Part shown: positions 47,121 to 51,305 of the stretch, in pieces | How the letters are laid out: each line of letters opens with the position of its first letter | How positions within the stretch are numbered: the stretch's first letter is position 1 | Assembly (NCBI GenBank): GCA_000440235.1 | Contig: ALKQ01000091.1 | Location: 1-51,305, forward strand | From: Streptococcus suis 10581 | GTDB lineage: Bacteria; Bacillota; Bacilli; Lactobacillales; Streptococcaceae | Reading direction: 5' to 3' | DNA length: 51,305 nt | The notes under the pieces: model-generated | The model's input: only the letters and a program-made list of their open reading frames with translations | Told to the model about the DNA's origin: nothing | Databases searched by the model: none | Program-made: the position numbers and the translations under genes

Positions 47121-49673
47121 ATGAAATTAATTAAACAGCTTATTCATTGGATTGTTGTTATACTCTTAAGTAGTTCATTTTTGAAATATATTGATTTGAT
47201 TCAAAATGAGCTAGGGATTGCTTATAACAATGGACATGTTCGTATCGTAGCAGATGAGACTCAGCAATATATCGATGGAGTGCAAATCAACGGAAAATAT
47301 GTTCTGGGTGAGTACGTTGTAAAGAATGATTGGTATATTGTCACTCAAAATGTCGTAGATACATTTTACATTTCACAAGTTGAAAAGAATCTAATGGAGT
47401 TCAAACTACCAACACCTATACAATCGTTAGCCTTTGAATATAGAGTTAGCGATGAACCTAAAAAAATTCACATATATATTGATGATGAACTTGTAAGAAC
47501 TCTTGATACCTCTATAGGTGAAAACTCTAAAAATTTAGTATTTATTGAAACAGCTTCTTCAACTAAATTGACCTCAGAAAATCAACTGTGGTATTTGCAC
47601 CTTTTTATCTTACTAGTTGGAATAGTAGCATATACACTAAGTAATTCTACTTGGAGAGTCAAGCGCAGTGATTTAATTCTTCTGATAATTCTCCTCAGTA
47701 CTCAATATTTTTTAATTTCTTTTACTTTTCCGTTATTATATAGAGATGAGCTAGTCTTGTTTAATTCAAGTTTTAATAAATCAGAAGCTCAGTTACTATT
47801 AACTACTTTTTCTATGATGATATTCGCTAGTTTTATCGGCTACCGCCAAATTAAAAATAAGGTATTTAAAACTTGTAAGAATCTATTTCTTATAACTAGC
47901 TTTATATCTATTCCAATATTCTCTCTGTTTATTATTGAAAACAGTTACTCACAATTTTCCACTCTCTCTACAGAAAGTATAAGGAATAATTTGATTATTA
48001 TCAGTGTACTTTACCTTATTTTTGCCTTCATGACTAATTTAAGGTTTGCAAGTATTTTTATACTATCTGGGTCCATAATGATTGGTATTAGTAATCAAAT
48101 TATGATTACTAGTCGGGGAATTCCACTTCTGTTCTATAACCTTTTTCAAATTGAAGATGGCTTAAATGTTGCTTCTAGTGTCGCAGTCACTCTTAACAAT
48201 AGAATGTTACAGAGTCTATTCTTTACATTAATTTTAGTTACATACTTTAGCTTTCTGCCAAAGTTAACGTTCCCCAACCTCCTTCCTAGTATCGCATTTA
48301 ATTCAAAATATGATTTTAAATGGTCTAAACGTATTAGTCGGATTATAATTGGTTATATAGCATTTATAAATTTTGTACCCTTAACAAGCCAAATAGTTGT
48401 TAGCAAAGCTAATATTACTTTAGATTATTGGAAAATGTATGTTACTTACGGTCAATTTGGGCTCCCACTCTCGCTTGCCTCTTTCTATGAAGATAGTAAA
48501 ATCACTAAACCTGATGGATATTCAGCTTCCAAGCTTAGTGAAGTTCTTGAAAAATACTCTCCTGAAACAGAAAAACAGACAATCCAGCCTAATATTATCT
48601 TTATACAGAATGAATCACAGAGTGATTTTTCAAGTCTACAAGGCCTGAATATGGATCCCGATCCACTATCAAACCAACATGCTCTAACTGATAATACTGT
48701 TCACGGTACATTAAACGTTTCTGTATTTGGAGGCGGGACAGCCAATACAGAGTATGAAGTTCTAACAAGCAATGCTATTAGTCTATTATCTTCTAATCTA
48801 TTCCCTTATCAACAGATTATCACGCAAGAACGACCAAGTTTTGCATCCTATCTAAAAGATAAAAATTACGAGACTATGGCATTGCACCCACAATCTGGCA
48901 CAAATTACAATCGAAACGTTGTTTATCCACTATTGGGATTTAACAAATCATATTTCTTAGATTCTATTCCAGCAATTGATCAATTAGCGACACTGACAAC
49001 CGATCGAAGTTGGCCATCTGATCAATTTCTATTTAATGGAATAAAGGAACTCTACAAACAAAAAGGAAGCCGTCCTCTATTCAGTTTTGTCGTCACCATG
49101 CAAGGTCACGGCGGATATCTAAGCACGGAAGAAACTTACCCTCGTGAAGTCAGCATTAATGGTTCAACATCTGAATACTTAGCTGAAACAGAATTTTTGA
49201 CCAGCATGAAGAAGACGGACGAAGCATTTGCTGATTTAATTACTTTCTTTAGCACTTACAAAGAGCCTACGGTCGTCGTCATGTACGGCGATCACCAACC
49301 TAGTTTGAGTCAAGAATTTTACGCACAGTTTATGGATGAAAATAATCCTGCTGCTAAATATTCTACCCCTTTTGTGATTTGGTCTAATTTTGATATTAAG
49401 GAACGTGAATCTACAACTATCAGCCCAAACTATCTCGTTCCATATTTGATGGATATTTTATCCGAATCCGACTATGCCCTTCCTCGATCACCTTACCAAC
49501 AATTTTTGAGAGATATGCAAATCGAAGCACCTATCATTACTAGCTGGGGAAACATCGTTAATAGCGGCCAACAAATTGAAGACATATCAAACCTATCACT
49601 TTACCAAACCTACTTACAACTAGAATACAATAGTGCCGTTGACAAACGACCTCTAACAGATCTATATGAGTGA
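47121..49673 (+). CDS. GacH-like glycerol-phosphate transferase (LtaS superfamily)
   Basis: About 850 residues from the ATG at 47121 (an in-frame TTG at 47109 is an alternative; neither has a good ribosome-binding site). One N-terminal membrane segment, an extracellular beta-rich domain (about 25-150), some ten membrane segments (about 155-470), then a sulfatase-fold domain: FIQNESQSDF (metal Glu), GGGTANTEYE (nucleophile Thr), VTMQGHGGY and VVMYGDHQPSL. Its large, extra-membrane-segment form resembles GacH/SccH, which decorate rhamnan side chains with glycerol-phosphate and affect zinc and peptide sensitivity. It is divergent from rgpA. Confidence 0.85.
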   Translation: MKLIKQLIHWIVVILLSSSFLKYIDLIQNELGIAYNNGHVRIVADETQQYIDGVQINGKYVLGEYVVKNDWYIVTQNVVDTFYISQVEKNLMEFKLPTPIQSLAFEYRVSDEPKKIHIYIDDELVRTLDTSIGENSKNLVFIETASSTKLTSENQLWYLHLFILLVGIVAYTLSNSTWRVKRSDLILLIILLSTQYFLISFTFPLLYRDELVLFNSSFNKSEAQLLLTTFSMMIFASFIGYRQIKNKVFKTCKNLFLITSFISIPIFSLFIIENSYSQFSTLSTESIRNNLIIISVLYLIFAFMTNLRFASIFILSGSIMIGISNQIMITSRGIPLLFYNLFQIEDGLNVASSVAVTLNNRMLQSLFFTLILVTYFSFLPKLTFPNLLPSIAFNSKYDFKWSKRISRIIIGYIAFINFVPLTSQIVVSKANITLDYWKMYVTYGQFGLPLSLASFYEDSKITKPDGYSASKLSEVLEKYSPETEKQTIQPNIIFIQNESQSDFSSLQGLNMDPDPLSNQHALTDNTVHGTLNVSVFGGGTANTEYEVLTSNAISLLSSNLFPYQQIITQERPSFASYLKDKNYETMALHPQSGTNYNRNVVYPLLGFNKSYFLDSIPAIDQLATLTTDRSWPSDQFLFNGIKELYKQKGSRPLFSFVVTMQGHGGYLSTEETYPREVSINGSTSEYLAETEFLTSMKKTDEAFADLITFFSTYKEPTVVVMYGDHQPSLSQEFYAQFMDENNPAAKYSTPFVIWSNFDIKERESTTISPNYLVPYLMDILSESDYALPRSPYQQFLRDMQIEAPIITSWGNIVNSGQQIEDISNLSLYQTYLQLEYNSAVDKRPLTDLYE

Positions 49674-49675
49674 TA

Positions 49676-49711
49676 AAAATAGCCTTGCTCGTTTTTGAGC
49701 AAGGCTATTTT
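49676..49711. terminator. bidirectional terminator between the GacH-like gene and the wall hydrolase
   Basis: AAAATAGCCTTGCTC-GTTTTT-GAGCAAGGCTATTTT, a perfect 15-bp stem with T-rich flanks on both strands, lies between converging genes. Confidence 0.88.
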
Positions 49712-49732
49712 ATCATCAATCATCCAAAAAAC

Positions 49733-50242
49733 TTAATTATCTAAAAGATAAAGCTTGTAATTCTCGATAATTGATAGTAATTTTTCACCATATTTCGGAT
49801 CAGTAGCATATCCTGATTGTCTTAACGCAAGAATTGCTTGTTGATAATCAGTTGCCTCCCTAAAACTCTGGTAATTTTTTATTCTCCATGGAGTAGAGGT
49901 AAAGAACTTAGCATAGTCTGCTACACTTTCATTCCATGAATTATATTTTCTAAACAAGTGCTTTTCTTGCTTCTTCTCACCATCACGGTATTCATTGGTA
50001 ATGATTTCAATTGTATCACCCTTCCATGTAGCATCCGCTTTGATACCAAAAAGATTATTCCCATGAGTCGCCAAGTATGACGTTCCCCATGCACTTTCTA
50101 AGATGGCTTGAGATAACATGACACTCGAAAGGACAGAATTCGCTTTTGAATTTTGTTCTATTGTAGGCACTAGATTAGCTATGAAACTTTTCTGATCATT
50201 AGAAAGTTTTCCTGTTTCAATACCTGTACCTGCAGTTCCTAC
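49733..50242 (-). CDS. glucosaminidase domain, -1 frame continuation of the wall hydrolase
   Basis: 170 codons are open in the frame -1 to the upstream amidase, starting VGTAGTGIETGKLSNDQKSFIANLV and continuing VMLSQAILESAWGTSYLA (catalytic Glu in ILESAWG), NNLFGIKA, FRKYNSWNESVADYAKFF and SGYATDPKYGEKLL. This is a complete FlgJ/LytF-type endo-beta-N-acetylglucosaminidase domain. The only in-frame start candidate (GTG at 50170) has no ribosome-binding site and would cut conserved residues. It therefore looks like the C-terminal domain of the upstream protein, separated by a single-base frame change. It could be a mutated gene or a frameshift product. Confidence 0.75.
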   Translation of the reverse strand, partial: VGTAGTGIETGKLSNDQKSFIANLVPTIEQNSKANSVLSSVMLSQAILESAWGTSYLATHGNNLFGIKADATWKGDTIEIITNEYRDGEKKQEKHLFRKYNSWNESVADYAKFFTSTPWRIKNYQSFREATDYQQAILALRQSGYATDPKYGEKLLSIIENYKLYLLDN

Positions 50243-51305
50243 TTTCCCTCTACAGCACCATACCAGTTCATCACACCTTGTGCCAATGCTTTCGCAAGGC
50301 GAGTGTGATAAGAATCTTGTTTGATAACTTGTAATTCCGAAGGATTATCCATAAATCCTAGCTCCACAAGAATGGCAGGAATTGCTGTCTCACGAAGGAC
50401 TGCAAAAGTTTCTCTTCTTACACCACGGTTAACTGCACCTGTTTCTTTAATTAAACTCTCCTGAACCTTGTTAGCTAAAATCTCACTTTCAGCTAAACGA
50501 GTAGGGTTATTATGCATTTCTTTATTAATTTTAGGTTGGTATTCCGGATCGTATTGATACCAGTATGTTTCGATACCAGTCGAATTCGAAACTCCTGCTC
50601 CCGTCGCATTAAAATGGATACTAATAAATAAGTCTGCGTTGCTTGCATTCGTCATTCGCGACCTCTCTGTTTTGAAGTCTACATCATAATCACCTGTACG
50701 GGTCATCAAAACATTGATTCCATATTGCAAGAGATTTTCACGCAACTTATTTGAAACAGACAATGCAAGATTTTTTTCATGTACACCTCCATAAGAAGCA
50801 CCCGAATCTCGACCTCCATGTCCTGGGTCAATATAGACTGTGTAGGAGCGACTTGAAGGAAGATTAACTGTAGTAGTAGCTACAATATTTTTTGATCCAT
50901 AACTATCATAATATACATGTATATGATACTTACCAACACTATATTTATGATCTTTTTTATTGACACTTACTTTGTAGGTCCCATCAGACTGTCTAGTCGC
51001 AGAGTACCAACGTAAATCGTCTTGCCCATTAATATCTGACCATATTGGGACAAGAATTTCTTGGTCCTTTGAGACCATAGTAACTTGGGAAATATTCACT
51101 TCAAAGCTTCCTAAATCCGAATCTATATTCTGAATTTGAACTATCGGTGAATTACTAACTCTTGGTAATTCAAATAATATCCCATCCACAATGGGACCTC
51201 GACCATTAGAGTATTGGTAGTATAGATGAATATGATACTGACCTGTACTATCCTTATGATCCTTTTTGTTAACACTTACTTTATAGGTCCCATTCGATTG
51301 TCTAG
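50239..51305 (-). CDS. N-acetylmuramoyl-L-alanine amidase with Bsp-like repeats (partial, runs off window)
   Basis: 355 codons, open to the window edge; a GTG at 51189 is not a real start because the frame continues upstream with homologous sequence. It holds at least two GBS Bsp-like repeats, both with GTYKVSVNKKDHK and YHIH.YY cores (about 51170-51305 and 50860-51130). An amidase_3 domain follows: YIDPGHGG, HEKNL and SIHFNA zinc ligands and catalytic LVELGFM. It cleaves the stem peptide from MurNAc in peptidoglycan. The frame ends VEGK then TAG, immediately before a glucosaminidase domain in another frame. Confidence 0.88.
   Translation of the reverse strand, partial: RQSNGTYKVSVNKKDHKDSTGQYHIHLYYQYSNGRGPIVDGILFELPRVSNSPIVQIQNIDSDLGSFEVNISQVTMVSKDQEILVPIWSDINGQDDLRWYSATRQSDGTYKVSVNKKDHKYSVGKYHIHVYYDSYGSKNIVATTTVNLPSSRSYTVYIDPGHGGRDSGASYGGVHEKNLALSVSNKLRENLLQYGINVLMTRTGDYDVDFKTERSRMTNASNADLFISIHFNATGAGVSNSTGIETYWYQYDPEYQPKINKEMHNNPTRLAESEILANKVQESLIKETGAVNRGVRRETFAVLRETAIPAILVELGFMDNPSELQVIKQDSYHTRLAKALAQGVMNWYGAVEGK
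50242..50248 (-). other. candidate -1 ribosomal frameshift heptamer
   Basis: The minus strand reads GA-G.GGA.AAG.TAG in the amidase frame: GGGAAAG, an X XXY YYZ slippery heptamer, followed at once by the amidase stop. A slip of one base back gives GGG AAA GTA GGA and enters the open glucosaminidase frame. I see no strong stem-loop right after it. See the findings. Confidence 0.5.

Noticed and set aside
51187..51189. GTG at 51189 as the start of the amidase.
   Set aside because: The frame stays open to the window edge with a Bsp-like repeat homologous to the downstream one, so the gene is simply cut by the window.

Overview
The window looks like a chromosomal segment of a Streptococcus, most likely S. 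suis or a close relative. The reasons are the low-GC gene content, the infC-rpmI-rplT and cmk/ferredoxin/ebsA neighbourhoods, a polyhistidine-triad protein, a rhamnan (rgp-type) wall-polysaccharide locus, BOX-like repeats and an integrative element abutting the 3' end of an rlmD/rum gene. The species is inferred from gene content, not measured.

Layout. (1) 1-~700: the end of a probable ICE, with a partial RepA-type replication initiator and a small ORF, joined to the 3' end of rlmD at a sequence that fits the known rum attachment site. (2) 672-10311: rlmD, an LCP-family gene, then pheA-aroK-aroA on the minus strand; divergently, two tandem DAHP synthases, aroE and aroB on the plus strand. (3) 10516-14575: a TrpXYZ-like ABC importer with two tandem lipoproteins. 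It is preceded by a leader with a strong promoter, a 20-residue peptide ending in a Tyr/Phe-rich run, and a terminator, which together look like a ribosome-mediated attenuator. (4) 14945-17203: nagA-lacD with a dre-like palindrome. (5) 17377-21839: an rlmI-like gene, aroD, aroC, tyrA and a ylbF-family gene. Together with region 2 this completes the shikimate, Phe and Tyr routes, split into three transcription units. (6) 21956-26819: an LTA-synthase-type enzyme and a zinc-linked histidine-triad surface protein with an AdcR-like site. (7) 27049-30278: rplT, rpmI, infC with its leader, cmk, a LysM protein, a ferredoxin and ebsA.

(8) 30461-49673: a cell-wall polysaccharide locus. RgpA/RgpB start a rhamnan and RgpC/RgpD export it. 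Further glycosyltransferases, a pyruvyl-transferase-like protein, UDP-galactopyranose mutase, a Wzx flippase, a DUF2142 membrane protein and a GT2/DUF2304 pair (like GacI/GacJ) probably make and attach side chains. A GacH-like glycerol-phosphate transferase is divergent at one end, and a membrane-anchored glycerophosphodiesterase-like protein closes the other. The centre (about 33.5-39.3 kb) is visibly more AT-rich than its flanks.

(9) 49733-51305: a wall hydrolase with Bsp-like repeats, an amidase and a glucosaminidase. The last two domains are in different frames, joined by a canonical -1 slippery heptamer directly before a stop codon.

The observations I rate highest are the amidase/glucosaminidase frame junction, the aromatic leader-peptide attenuator, the two promoters that place the -10 box six bases before an ATG (possible leaderless mRNAs), and the paired glycerol-phosphate adding and cleaving enzymes bounding the polysaccharide locus.
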